Notes under the pieces: generated by a model
Database searches by the model: none
Told to the model about the DNA's origin: nothing
Seen by the model: the letters and a program-made list of their open reading frames with translations, nothing else
Position numbers and translations under genes: made by a program
From: an uncultured Subdoligranulum sp.
GTDB lineage: Bacteria > Bacillota > Clostridia > Oscillospirales > Ruminococcaceae
Length of the DNA stretch: 64,000 bases
Assembly (NCBI RefSeq): GCF_963931595.1
Contig: NZ_OZ007030.1
Span: forward strand, 2,038,481-2,102,480
Reading direction: 5' to 3'
Part shown: piece after piece, positions 7,827 to 16,696 of the stretch
Layout: each line of letters opens with the position of its first letter
How positions within the stretch are numbered: position 1 is the stretch's first letter

Positions 7827-9111
7827 GGCGGGTCTCCCCTTTTTCAGTCAGTACAGCGTTGGGCAGCTGAATCGGTCCCCATGCCACGGTATTCCACTCC
7901 GTCTCATTTTCCAACAGGGTATCCACAATCTTGAACGTCATGCCAGGCACCCAGTCCTCCACGGTGTGGGCACCACCTTCTCCCAGCGTGAACAGGGTAA
8001 AATAGCTGCCGTGTTTTCCCGGTGCCAGCACACTCAGGTCATAGCGCACCGTAAAGGCCGTCGTTCCCCGGTCCAGTTCCAGGCCGTACAGGCAGGCCGC
8101 CGCCAACGGATTGCCCACTTCGTCCCGGATCTCCAGACGGATGCCCACCGCTTCAGCCGGCTCTTCCGCCTTGATCGTATAACGCAACACCGCCGGTTCC
8201 CGCCGTTCCAGCACGCCCTGCCGGGAACTGAGCATCCGCACCTCCTGCAGGCGCAGATTGTCGCGCTTGTACCAGTTGTCCCGTTTGTAATGGGAGTAGT
8301 CCACACAGTCGGAATCCTGGGTCTTGGTGGCCAGATACCGGGCGATGCCCTCATCCACATCGCCGTCAAAGACAATCTTGCCCTTGTCCAGCACAATACA
8401 CCGGTCGCACAGATCCCGGATGGTAGCCATGTTGTGACTGACATAGAGCACCGTCTTGCCGTCCCGTTTGGCGGCCTGGCGCATCTTGCTCAGGCACTTT
8501 TTCTGGAACTTCATATCACCGACGGCCAGCACCTCATCCATGATCATGATTTCACTGTCCAGGTGGGCCGCCACGCTGAAGGCCAGCTTGACGTACATAC
8601 CGCTGGAATACCGCTTGACGGGGGTGTCGATGAAATCGCCCACCTCGGAGAATGCAATGATCTCCTCCATCTTGGCATCGATCTCCGCCCGGGTCATGCC
8701 CAGAATGGCGCCGTTGAGATAGACATTTTCCCGGCCGGTCATCTCGGGATGGAAACCGGTGCCCACCTCCAGCATGGAGGCAACCCGGCCGTACAGGTCG
8801 ATGTCCCCTTCGGTGGGGGCGGTGACGTGGGTCAGCAGTTTGAGCAGCGTGCTCTTGCCAGCGCCGTTGGAACCGATGATGCCCACGGCCTCCCCCTTGT
8901 ACACATCAAAGCTCAGGCCGTTGAGTGCCATGAAGGTGGTACCGATGAGCCGCTGATCGGTGCCGATCAGGGTGTTGGGGTCCTCCTTGCCGCGCTTGCG
9001 GGCCCACCAGCTCTGCAGGTCGCCGCGCAGCGTACCGCCGCCAATCTGGCCCAGGCGGTACTTTTTCTTCACGTTGCGGACGTGAATCATGATTTCCTTG
9101 TTCTGTTCCAT
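7819..9111 (-). CDS. wzt: Polysaccharide ABC transporter ATP-binding protein (Wzt/TagH type)
   Basis: 430 residues. The N-terminal ATPase domain has Walker A GSNGAGKST, signature YSSGM, Walker B IMIMDEVLAVGD and H-loop VSHN. It also carries the extended segment (GGTLRGDLQSWWARK) before the first core strand that is usual for O-antigen/teichoic exporters. From about residue 265 a separate C-terminal beta-rich domain follows (Wzt_C type), which in E. coli O8/O9a Wzt recognises the finished chain end. It partners the Wzm-like permease 13 bases upstream. This domain implies that chain length or capping is checked before export. Confidence 0.93.
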   Translation of the reverse strand: MEQNKEIMIHVRNVKKKYRLGQIGGGTLRGDLQSWWARKRGKEDPNTLIGTDQRLIGTTFMALNGLSFDVYKGEAVGIIGSNGAGKSTLLKLLTHVTAPTEGDIDLYGRVASMLEVGTGFHPEMTGRENVYLNGAILGMTRAEIDAKMEEIIAFSEVGDFIDTPVKRYSSGMYVKLAFSVAAHLDSEIMIMDEVLAVGDMKFQKKCLSKMRQAAKRDGKTVLYVSHNMATIRDLCDRCIVLDKGKIVFDGDVDEGIARYLATKTQDSDCVDYSHYKRDNWYKRDNLRLQEVRMLSSRQGVLERREPAVLRYTIKAEEPAEAVGIRLEIRDEVGNPLAAACLYGLELDRGTTAFTVRYDLSVLAPGKHGSYFTLFTLGEGGAHTVEDWVPGMTFKIVDTLLENETEWNTVAWGPIQLPNAVLTEKGETRHD

Positions 9112-9124
9112 GACACACGCCTCC

Positions 9125-9985
9125 TTACACGGTATCCACGAAGGTCTTTTCCACCTTGCTGAACAGCGAAAGGCCCAGCGCCAGCAGGGCGATGGTCCAC
9201 AGGATAGAGATGACCCACATCAGCACGCTGACCTGGCCGGAACCGAAAAAGATATACCGGAAAGATTCCATCGGCGCGGTCATGGGATTGATCAGCATGG
9301 CGGCATAGAGCGGCCTGCTCATGCCCTGCACCATAGACAGCGGATAGACCACCGGTGTGCCGTACATCCACAGCTGCACACCGAAGGTGACCACCACCAT
9401 CAGGTCGCGGTAGCGGGTGGTCAGGCTGGAAACGATGATGCCGCAGCCCAGTCCCAGCAGCCCCACCTGAGCCAGCAGCAGCACAGTGAGGGGCATCAGG
9501 GCCCAGTTGGGCTGAACTTCACCGCGGGCCACATAGAACAGCAGCATGGCAAAGAACATGATGAACTGCAGCACAAAGTTGATGAACGCCGACAGCATGG
9601 TGGAAATGGGCATGGCCAGACGCGGAAAATAGACTTTGCTGAAGATGGCGGAGTTGGTGGTGAAGGTGGCCGAAATCTTATTGATGCAGGCCGCAAAGAA
9701 TCCCCACAAAGCGGTGCCGGCCAGATAGAACAGCGTCTGGGGTACGCCGTCGGTGGACAGGCCCGCGATCACGCCGAACATGACGGTATACATGGCGGCG
9801 GACAGAATGGGATTGATGAGCACCCACGCCGGGCCCAGCACGGTCTGTTTGTACATAACGGTAAAATCCCGCTTCACAAACAGCCAGATCAGGTCCTTAT
9901 AGCGCCACAGTTCGTGGAAATCCACCCGCGCCCAGCCTTTGGCCGGGCTGTAGTGGACGTGGTATTGCTTTTGTATCTGGTCCAT
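9125..9985 (-). CDS. wzm: Polysaccharide ABC transporter permease (Wzm/TagG type)
   Basis: A 286-residue ABC-2 permease. After a roughly 35-residue cytosolic stretch come about six membrane segments. The first half has the typical LIWLFVKRDFTVMYKQTVLGPAWVLINP, and NPMTAPMESFRYIFFGSG lies near the end. Together with the adjacent ATPase it would export the lipid-linked glycan across the cytoplasmic membrane. The start ATG (9985) follows an AAGGAG-like site. There is a 45-base gap to the upstream glycosyltransferase, with no terminator. Confidence 0.93.
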   Translation of the reverse strand: MDQIQKQYHVHYSPAKGWARVDFHELWRYKDLIWLFVKRDFTVMYKQTVLGPAWVLINPILSAAMYTVMFGVIAGLSTDGVPQTLFYLAGTALWGFFAACINKISATFTTNSAIFSKVYFPRLAMPISTMLSAFINFVLQFIMFFAMLLFYVARGEVQPNWALMPLTVLLLAQVGLLGLGCGIIVSSLTTRYRDLMVVVTFGVQLWMYGTPVVYPLSMVQGMSRPLYAAMLINPMTAPMESFRYIFFGSGQVSVLMWVISILWTIALLALGLSLFSKVEKTFVDTV

Positions 9986-10030
9986 GAATGTACTCCTTCT
10001 TGCATCGTCCCGCGCTGCCGCAAGGCGATT

Positions 10031-10999
10031 TTACTGTCTGCTTTGCAGGAATCTGAGGTAGACAGGCAATCCCAACCGCAGCAGCGCCGCGCGCAGCCAC
10101 ATGGTTTTCTGCCCGGTGCGGCGGGCCAGCCGCCCGTAAGCCGCTGCACACGCCCGGCAGTCCGCCCGGTACCGGGCCCGCTGGCGGGGTGTGGAAAGGT
10201 CAAACCGCTCTTTCTCGCTCAGGTTCTGGATGGCGTCGTTGAGCAGCCCTTCGGCGCGGGCAAAGTCCTGCCGTGCGGCAAAATCACCGCACCATTCCAG
10301 CAGATACTCACTGCGGTCCAGGTAGTTGCGGCTGTTGCCCTGGGCCATGATGCTGCCGCTCCGCTGCACATAGCGATACCCCGGATAACCCAGGCAGGCG
10401 ATGGTTTGGCACCGTGCCAGCAGTTTCGGCAGCAGGAACTGGTCCTCATACCGCTTGCCCCGGGCATAGCGCAGCCCGTCAAACAGGTTCCGCCTGTAGA
10501 GTTTGTTCCAGGCGACCACATAATAGATTTTCTGCTCTACCAGCGCAAAATAGCGCTGCCACACGCCCTCTGCATCCAGAATTTCATCCCGAAACCCGGT
10601 AAAATCCGGCGTGGACAGCGGTTTGTTGTGTTCATCCACATACACAAGATTGAAAATCACCAGGTCGGCGCCGGATTGCTGCTGGGCCTCATAGGCACGG
10701 CGCAGCGTATCGGGTTCCAGCCGGTCGTCGGAATCCACAAAGGCGAAGAAATCCCCCCTGGCGGCCTCGATGCCGGTGTTGCGGGCGGCGGAAAGCCCGC
10801 CGTTTGCCTGGTGAATCACCCGCACCCGGGGGTCTTTCTGCGCCCAGGCATCGCATTTGGCCGGGCAGCCGTCGGGGCTGCCGTCGTCCACCAGCACAAC
10901 TTCCAGGTCGGTGAAGGTCTGGGCCAGAATGCTCTCCACACAGGTGTCCAGATAGGCTTCCACCTTGTACACCGGGACAATCACACTGATGGCAGGCAT
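10031..10999 (-). CDS. GT2-family glycosyltransferase
   Basis: 322 residues. A GT-A domain begins at once with ISVIVPVYKVEAYLDTCVES, then VDDGSPDG (38-44) and the metal-binding DSDD (D89-D92); the C-terminal third is helical. The frame is open well upstream, but ATG 10999 has AAGGAG at correct spacing and gives the family N-terminus. The middle (YEDQFLLPKLLARCQ) is similar to the next gene's HEDYYILPDLIARCQ, so the pair probably arose by duplication. Inverting, nucleotide-sugar dependent; the sugar is unknown. Confidence 0.9.
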   Translation of the reverse strand: MPAISVIVPVYKVEAYLDTCVESILAQTFTDLEVVLVDDGSPDGCPAKCDAWAQKDPRVRVIHQANGGLSAARNTGIEAARGDFFAFVDSDDRLEPDTLRRAYEAQQQSGADLVIFNLVYVDEHNKPLSTPDFTGFRDEILDAEGVWQRYFALVEQKIYYVVAWNKLYRRNLFDGLRYARGKRYEDQFLLPKLLARCQTIACLGYPGYRYVQRSGSIMAQGNSRNYLDRSEYLLEWCGDFAARQDFARAEGLLNDAIQNLSEKERFDLSTPRQRARYRADCRACAAAYGRLARRTGQKTMWLRAALLRLGLPVYLRFLQSRQ

Positions 11000-11022
11000 G
11001 GCAATCTCCTTTTTGGGTTCAT

Positions 11023-12021
11023 TCAGCCGCGGCGGACGGCCAGCAGCGCACAGTAGGCGTGGAACACCGGCAGCCCGGCGCGCAGGGCGGCGGCACGCAG
11101 CTTCAGCGAGCGCGCCCCCTTTTGGGTGGCCAGCGCATCGTAGGTGCGGCACAGATCCCCCTTGACGGCCGCGAACTCCGCCCGGTGCCCGGGCTTGCGC
11201 AGATCGTAGGCCGCCTTGTTGCGGTAGAGGAACTCCGCCGCGTCGGTGAGGGCTCCCTCGGCGCGGTCGAACCAGCCGCGGGAAAGAAAATACCCGGCCC
11301 GGTGGATATCTCCCCGGGTCATGGCCAGTCGCACCTCTTGGCGGGCCGTGGCCGTGATGCTGCCCGCGTGCTGCAGCACATAGTAGCCGGTATAGGCCAG
11401 GCACTGGATTTTTTGGCACCGGGCGATGAGGTCGGGCAGAATATAATAATCCTCGTGCACCATACCCACAGGGTAGCGCACCCCGTCAAACAGTTTGGCG
11501 GCGTAGAGCCGGTGAGCCGTGCCGGTGAACTGGTTGATCCAGGGGGTATTGAAGGCATCCCAGAAGGCATCCTCGTCCAGCAGGGTATCGGTGCTGAAAC
11601 GCTGTTCTTCCGGCAGGTCCCGGCAGCTGCCGTCGGGAAAGCGCTGGCAGCTGTTGCAGATGACCAGGTCGGCGCCGCTCCGCTGTGCGGCGGTGTACAG
11701 CGTGGCCAGCAGGTCGGGAGCAACCGTATCGTCGCTGTCCACCATGGTGATCCAGGCGCCCCGGGCGGCGTCCAGACCGGCGTTGCGAGCACCGGAAGGC
11801 CCCGGTCCCGCCTTTTTGGGGTGCAGAGCCCTGATGCGCGGGTCCCGGGCCGCCCAGGCGTCGCAGAGGGCCGGGCTGCCGTCGGGGCTTTCGTCATCCA
11901 CCAGCAGCAGTTCAAAATCGTCCAGCGTCTGGGCCAGGATGCTCCCGACGCAGGCATCCAGCGTGGCTTCCGCCTTGTAGACCGGCACCACCACGCTGAT
12001 CAGCGGTTGTTGTTGCGGCAT
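11023..12021 (-). CDS. GT2-family glycosyltransferase (paralogue of its neighbour)
   Basis: 332 residues from ATG 12021, chosen over the in-frame ATGs at 12027 and 12063 because AAAGGA lies 7 bases before it. GT-A domain with PLISVVVPVYKAEATL, LVDDESPDG and DSDD (D95-D98), then a helical C-terminus. The central VHEDYYILPDLIARCQKIQCLAYTGY resembles the downstream gene's equivalent. It lies 10 bases after the ATP-grasp gene. Sugar donor unknown. Confidence 0.88.
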   Translation of the reverse strand: MPQQQPLISVVVPVYKAEATLDACVGSILAQTLDDFELLLVDDESPDGSPALCDAWAARDPRIRALHPKKAGPGPSGARNAGLDAARGAWITMVDSDDTVAPDLLATLYTAAQRSGADLVICNSCQRFPDGSCRDLPEEQRFSTDTLLDEDAFWDAFNTPWINQFTGTAHRLYAAKLFDGVRYPVGMVHEDYYILPDLIARCQKIQCLAYTGYYVLQHAGSITATARQEVRLAMTRGDIHRAGYFLSRGWFDRAEGALTDAAEFLYRNKAAYDLRKPGHRAEFAAVKGDLCRTYDALATQKGARSLKLRAAALRAGLPVFHAYCALLAVRRG

Positions 12022-12031
12022 AGGCATTCCT

Positions 12032-13138
12032 TTACTGTGTATCGGCGGGGGCATCGTCCACACCCGGCAGGTGGATCAGGCTGCCCATCATGAGGTTTGC
12101 CTCGGCGGGATGCCATTCCGGAATTCCTCCGTAGGTGGTAAACGTCATCTCGCCAAATTTGATCGTGCCGTCGGCCAGTTCATACAGATCCACTCGCACG
12201 CAGGGAAATCCGGCAGAAAGGATTTCAGACAATTCAATCATTTTTTCCAGCTTTTTGGGGCGAGGGATTTCCGGTTCCGTATAGGGGACAATATAATTGA
12301 ATTTCTGGCGGTTCCAGTCACGGTCATAGAAGACCATCTGCTCTGGTTGATCGCTGTAGCGTCCGCATACATATTTGATGTAATGGACCTTACCGTCGAA
12401 GCAGAAGAATTTGTAATCATACAATTCCCCGCCGTCGTTCTCCAGGTATTTCTCTGCCAGGATTTTGGGCACGATATCCCGGTACTGCAGTTCCAGGCCA
12501 CCCATCATATAGGCATAGTTGAGCTGCATCCAGGTATCAAATTTTTTCTTCGCGTCCTGCCTGTCCATTTTGGATTTATCCGGCACAATATAGTTCCAGC
12601 TGGAGCCATGGTTTGTCTTCAGCGCAAATTTATCCGGCAGGGCGTCAAAATCAATGTCGTCAAAATGATCCCACACGCCCAGCAGCGGGATCAGGTACTC
12701 CTCGCCGATTTTTTCTTTCACCCAGTCCCGCACCAGATACTTGTCCGAAAGGAATGTGCGCTTTTTCAAATCGTCGTGCAGCTTCAGCCATTGGGCCTTC
12801 TGGTTGTACGTCACAGGGTGCTTCAGGTCCAGCACTTCGTCCGAGTTCTGCTCAAACCATTCCTTCAGTGCTTCCTCATAATGTTCCGGCGGCAGACACA
12901 TCCAGTAGGCGTAGTCCTTTTTCCCGGAAAGAGGCGTATACTTCCTGTACGCTTTCCAGTACCGCATGACACCGGCCATTCCGCCCATTCGTTTGGCAAA
13001 GGCCGCAGCGTTGCGGATCGTCCGCGGCAGCCAGGTGATTTTACGGCCTATTTTGTAGGAGGATGAATTGTATACAGACTGCAGTTCATTTTCCAATATT
13101 TCAACTCTGCGCTGTGCGTGACTGTCTTCGATGGGCAT
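12032..13138 (-). CDS. TupA-like ATP-grasp protein of the polysaccharide operon
   Basis: 368 residues from ATG 13138, which has GAGGGAGG before it. Residues 1-40 form a short coiled-coil segment, then NSSSYKIGRKITWLPR, a module often seen at the ends of polysaccharide enzymes. The rest matches the TupA-like ATP-grasp family: LKTNHGSSWNYIVPDKS, ILAEKYLENDGGELYDYKFFCFDGKVHYI and CVRVDLYELADGTIKFGEMTFTTYGG, the last holding the acidic metal/ATP site. TupA makes the teichuronopeptide of alkaliphilic bacilli. Here I infer amide-bond formation that adds an amino acid or other amine-containing group to the glycan; the substrate is unknown. Base composition is somewhat lower in GC than its neighbours. 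Confidence 0.75.
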   Translation of the reverse strand: MPIEDSHAQRRVEILENELQSVYNSSSYKIGRKITWLPRTIRNAAAFAKRMGGMAGVMRYWKAYRKYTPLSGKKDYAYWMCLPPEHYEEALKEWFEQNSDEVLDLKHPVTYNQKAQWLKLHDDLKKRTFLSDKYLVRDWVKEKIGEEYLIPLLGVWDHFDDIDFDALPDKFALKTNHGSSWNYIVPDKSKMDRQDAKKKFDTWMQLNYAYMMGGLELQYRDIVPKILAEKYLENDGGELYDYKFFCFDGKVHYIKYVCGRYSDQPEQMVFYDRDWNRQKFNYIVPYTEPEIPRPKKLEKMIELSEILSAGFPCVRVDLYELADGTIKFGEMTFTTYGGIPEWHPAEANLMMGSLIHLPGVDDAPADTQ

Positions 13139-13152
13139 AATAACCCTCCCTC

Positions 13153-14202
13153 TTATACTTGTTTCCGGCGCGACTCTTCCAGCAGCGCCCGCACTTTCGG
13201 TTTCCAGATAAAGTGGCGGCAGACCCGGGTCACAAAGAACCAGAACGGATTCTCGATCTCGCACCACAGGCGTGCTGCCGGGGATTCCTTTGTATAGTTG
13301 ACGATACGCCGCAGCCGCCCCGCATGGTAGGTGCGGATGTTTTCCATATAGGTTTCCGCTTCCCTGGCCAGCTGTGGGTTCTTGCGGGCGGCAAAGAGCT
13401 GTCCGTACTCAAAGACGAACCGCACCAGGCCGCTGCCAAACAGTCCCTTCTGTATGGCTGCCTGCTGGTAGAGCATCAGCGCATTGAGGATGTAGTTCTG
13501 GTAGACGCTGCGCCGGTGGTAGGTGCTGCCCTCCATCTGCCGGTAGTTGAACATGCAGTCGGGCAGATAGTAGATGCCGCCGTAGGGCAAAAACTGGAAG
13601 GTGAGCATATTGTCAATGATCTGCACGCCGCTGGTGTAGGGGTCGATGCCCTGCAGTCCCACGTTGCGCAGCATCAGGGCGTTGGTGTGGATATACAGAA
13701 AACTCCAGTACTCCCTGGCCGTCAGGCTGCAGGCGCGCAGCGGCTTCTCGATGGGTTCGGTCTTGCCGGTGCTCTCCCAGTAATAGCAGCCATTATGGCC
13801 GCAGCCCACATATTTGTGTTCGGTGTCGGCGTCCAGAATGTCCGCCTGCTTCTGCAGCTTATGCGGATCGGTGTAAAAATCGTCGCCGTCCAGGTAGCAG
13901 ACATACTGCCCTTTGGCCTCGTAGAACAGCCGGCCCCGGATGGCGTTCATCCGCTTGATCCGCTCGTTGGCCTCGTACTTGGCGCCGGGGATGCGGTCCA
14001 TCACAAAGACCCGCACCGAATCGGGATATCTCTCTTCCCAGCTGCGCAACTTTTCGATGGTGCCGTCGTCCGACCCGTCGTCGGCGCAGAGGATCTCCAC
14101 CGGGAAGTCCGTTTTCTGGGACACCACGCTTTCCAGCGTCTGGTCCACATAGGGGGCCAGATTGTAAAAAGAAATCAGTACACTGACTTTGGGTTGCTGC
14201 AT
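13153..14202 (-). CDS. GT2-family glycosyltransferase
   Basis: 349 residues. N-terminal GT-A domain: VSVLISFYNLAPYVDQTLES, ILCADDGSDDGT, and YVCYLDGDDFYTDP with the DXD-like site at about 104-108. The C-terminal half is aromatic- and basic-rich. It sits 14 bases upstream of the ATP-grasp gene and 12 bases downstream of the GNAT gene. Donor and acceptor unknown. Confidence 0.88.
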   Translation of the reverse strand: MQQPKVSVLISFYNLAPYVDQTLESVVSQKTDFPVEILCADDGSDDGTIEKLRSWEERYPDSVRVFVMDRIPGAKYEANERIKRMNAIRGRLFYEAKGQYVCYLDGDDFYTDPHKLQKQADILDADTEHKYVGCGHNGCYYWESTGKTEPIEKPLRACSLTAREYWSFLYIHTNALMLRNVGLQGIDPYTSGVQIIDNMLTFQFLPYGGIYYLPDCMFNYRQMEGSTYHRRSVYQNYILNALMLYQQAAIQKGLFGSGLVRFVFEYGQLFAARKNPQLAREAETYMENIRTYHAGRLRRIVNYTKESPAARLWCEIENPFWFFVTRVCRHFIWKPKVRALLEESRRKQV

Positions 14203-14214
14203 GCCAAGAACTCC

Positions 14215-14688
14215 TTACCGGGCCAAAATTTTGTACCAGAGCAGACCGTTTTCATCCGGCTCCGTGCTGCGGGGTGTATACCCCTGCTTTTCATAAAAAC
14301 GGCGGGCGCGCCGGTTCTGCACATCCACGCACCAGAAAATCTTCTGCAGGCCCATCTCCGAGAAGCCGTAGTGCAGGATCGCCTGCATGGCTTCGCCGGC
14401 CTGGCCGCGGCCCCGGGTGCAGGGGTGCATGGCGATGGCAAACTCCGCACTGCGGGCGGCATCGTCCACCCCCTTGAGGCTGACAGTGCCCAGATACCGG
14501 TCCTCTTCATCCGCCACCGCCCGGTGCACATCGGGACGGTCCTTGGCGGCGGCCTCGATGAAGCGCAGGCAGTCCGCCTCGGTCATAGCCGCAAAATGGG
14601 CGTGCATGTGTTCCACGGTATCGGCATCATGCATCCATTCCAGCATGGGCGCGGCATCCCGCGGCGCCAGGCGTCTTAAATGAATCAC
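14215..14688 (-). CDS. GNAT-family N-acetyltransferase, probably amino-sugar acetylating
   Basis: 157 residues from GTG 14688. The GTG overlaps the stop of the preceding ketoisomerase (GTGA), and AAGGAGG lies 8 bases upstream, which decides this start over the longer open frame. GNAT features: IHLRRLAPRDAAPMLEWM, YLGTVSLKGVDD, AFAIAMHPCTRGRGQAGEAM (acetyl-CoA loop RGRGQAG) and FWCVDVQNRRARRFYEKQGY. Coupling to a 3,4-ketoisomerase and co-occurrence with a DegT aminotransferase suggest it acetylates the 3-amino group of a dTDP-3-amino-6-deoxyhexose. That role is inference; known QdtC/FdtC enzymes have a different fold. Confidence 0.75.
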   Translation of the reverse strand: MIHLRRLAPRDAAPMLEWMHDADTVEHMHAHFAAMTEADCLRFIEAAAKDRPDVHRAVADEEDRYLGTVSLKGVDDAARSAEFAIAMHPCTRGRGQAGEAMQAILHYGFSEMGLQKIFWCVDVQNRRARRFYEKQGYTPRSTEPDENGLLWYKILAR

Positions 14689-15098
14689 AGCACATCCTCC
14701 TTGGCCACCGTGCGCAGGAAGGTATCGTAATCCCGGATGTAATCGTCGGCGTCGTAGTAGGAATCCGCCGCCACGCAGAGCACCGAGTCGTCCTGCTGCC
14801 AGAGCATCTCCCGCCACATATAGTGTTCCACAATCAGTCCCTTGGCGGGATCATCCAGCAGCACTTCCGCCTTCTCCCGGCCGTTGTCCAGCCGGATGAG
14901 GATGCTGCCGTAGGGGCACCACAGCACCTGCCGCAGCGCCTTGTGGGCATGACCGCCACGCTGCACCCCCTTGGGTGCGCCGTGGATATAGTAGATACGC
15001 TTGATGGCAAAGGGAACGTCCCGCTCTGCCTCAAAGACCGAAAGGGTACCCATTCCGGCCGCCGTAACGCTTTTCATGCTGATGGTTTGAAGTATCAT
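14685..15098 (-). CDS. fdtA: dTDP-4-keto-6-deoxyhexose 3,4-ketoisomerase (FdtA/QdtA family)
   Basis: 137 residues of a single cupin. FDTA-like signatures: VPFAIKRIYYIHG and the catalytic RGGHAHK (H50, H52) followed by QVLWCPYGS. The family converts dTDP-4-keto-6-deoxyglucose to a 3-keto-6-deoxyhexose, the substrate for a PLP aminotransferase. ATG 15098 was chosen because the family N-terminus starts here and AAAGGCAG precedes it. The 3' end overlaps the acetyltransferase start. Whether the product is Fuc3N or Qui3N configured cannot be read from this sequence; the symbol marks the family only. Confidence 0.82.
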   Translation of the reverse strand: MILQTISMKSVTAAGMGTLSVFEAERDVPFAIKRIYYIHGAPKGVQRGGHAHKALRQVLWCPYGSILIRLDNGREKAEVLLDDPAKGLIVEHYMWREMLWQQDDSVLCVAADSYYDADDYIRDYDTFLRTVAKEDVL

Positions 15099-15114
15099 CG
15101 TCTGCTGCCTTTCT

Positions 15115-16668
15115 TCAGGAAATTCGGATGACGGCAGTGCCGTCAATCATCGTGCAGTATCCGTCATAAGGATAGACCGGCATGGCCTCCACCCGGGCAT
15201 CCTCGGCCCAGGCGTTGAGCTGGCCCTGATCGGCCACCACGTTGGCCCTGCTGCCCATCACATGCTGGAACCACCATTTGATGGTGCCATCGTAGGTCAC
15301 GGCGGAACTGACCTGATGCAGGTCGCCCTCCGCGTAACGGCTGAACGCCGGGTCGCTGTAGGCAAAGAGGGAGTCGGTGAAGTCGCCCACAAAGGCCACC
15401 GGGGTGACGCCCTCCTCATAACCGGGCAGCTGCTGCACCCGGGCCATGATAGTGGTCATCTGGCGGGCGGTCTGGTCATAGACCAGCTTGGTGTAGACAT
15501 AAGCCCCGTTGGAGCAGATCACCATCCGCACCAGCAGGAAGGCACAGAGCACCGCCGTGCACCACCGCCAGAAAGCCCGGGGTGGCCGGGGCAGTTCCAG
15601 GCCGGAGAACAGCAGCAGCGGTAATGCATAGACAAGGAACACCGCGTGCTGCATGAGGATGTAGACGTTGCCGGAGGCCAGCAGATACACCACATTGAGC
15701 CCCAGCGGCAGCAGGGCTACGGCGATGAGCGACTGAGCCACGGCGCGGCGGGTCTTGCCCCGCAGCCGCAGGAACAGCCCCCACAGGGTGAGCAGCAACA
15801 GCACCGCCGAGGCGGCCCGCATGCCCCTGTCATTCCAGCCGGAATAGCCCAGCAGCGTCTTGAAGAAGTGGAGATAGGTGGCAGGGATACCCGCCAGGAT
15901 GGCCGCCGGGCCCAGCCGGGTCAGCTGGGCCAGACCGTTGCCGGTATCAGCTAGCTGGTAGCCGGTGAGGGCCAGGGAAATTTTTACCGAGATCAGGTAC
16001 AGGACCGCTCCCACGGCCAGGCTGGCCAGCATACGCACGCCGTGCAGCAGCCAGGTCCGCCAAGACGTGCCCTCCAGGGCCTGCCGTGCCAGGACCAGCA
16101 GAAAAAGACCCAGGGCAAACTGAATGTACGCCTGGTAAAAGGCCAGGCTGCCGCAGAAAAGAAGTGCCGCGCCGCAAAAACCGAAAACACGGCCCCCTTT
16201 TTCCAGACAGAAAACGCCGACACAGGCCAGCAGCATGGCCATCAGATGTGCGTCTGTCCACAAGTTGTAGGTGGCCAGCATGGCTGTGACGGTGGCGCAG
16301 CAGGCCAGCAGACCGGTAAGCAGAGCCGCCGCCCCGCGGCGCAGCCGCAGGACCGCCGCAATGCAGTACCCGGACAGCGCAATATACACAGTGCTGAAGA
16401 TGCCGATCAGCCAGGGCGCCGCCACCTTGCCGCGGATCAGCGGAAAGTAAAAATTCTGCGCCCAGCGTCCCAGTACATACATTGTCCACTGGGCGTCAAA
16501 CACCAGGACGGTGCTGTCATGGTTGGGGAACAGGTTGGCAAAGGCAAACCCGTGGGCCGCCAGCATACCTGCCAGCGCCGCCAGAGACGCTGCGGCCAGC
16601 AGCCGCCAGTCCAGCCGCCGGAAGCCGCCGCGCACCTTTTCTTCGATTGTATCCAAAACACGCTCCAT
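15115..16668 (-). CDS. GtrII-like polytopic glycosyltransferase
   Basis: A 517-residue membrane protein with about ten to twelve hydrophobic segments. A first loop has NLFPNHDSTVLVFDAQWTMYVLGRW, including an acidic residue soon after the first membrane segment, as in GT-C enzymes. The last 120 residues form an extracytoplasmic domain. It matches the pattern of GtrII-type glucosyltransferases, which add side-chain sugars from polyprenyl-phosphate donors on the outer face of the membrane. Its presence suggests the exported glycan is branched or capped after translocation. The donor is unknown. Confidence 0.75.
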   Translation of the reverse strand: MERVLDTIEEKVRGGFRRLDWRLLAAASLAALAGMLAAHGFAFANLFPNHDSTVLVFDAQWTMYVLGRWAQNFYFPLIRGKVAAPWLIGIFSTVYIALSGYCIAAVLRLRRGAAALLTGLLACCATVTAMLATYNLWTDAHLMAMLLACVGVFCLEKGGRVFGFCGAALLFCGSLAFYQAYIQFALGLFLLVLARQALEGTSWRTWLLHGVRMLASLAVGAVLYLISVKISLALTGYQLADTGNGLAQLTRLGPAAILAGIPATYLHFFKTLLGYSGWNDRGMRAASAVLLLLTLWGLFLRLRGKTRRAVAQSLIAVALLPLGLNVVYLLASGNVYILMQHAVFLVYALPLLLFSGLELPRPPRAFWRWCTAVLCAFLLVRMVICSNGAYVYTKLVYDQTARQMTTIMARVQQLPGYEEGVTPVAFVGDFTDSLFAYSDPAFSRYAEGDLHQVSSAVTYDGTIKWWFQHVMGSRANVVADQGQLNAWAEDARVEAMPVYPYDGYCTMIDGTAVIRIS

Positions 16669-16696
16669 GGACGGGGCCTCTCCTTACCAGATCCTG

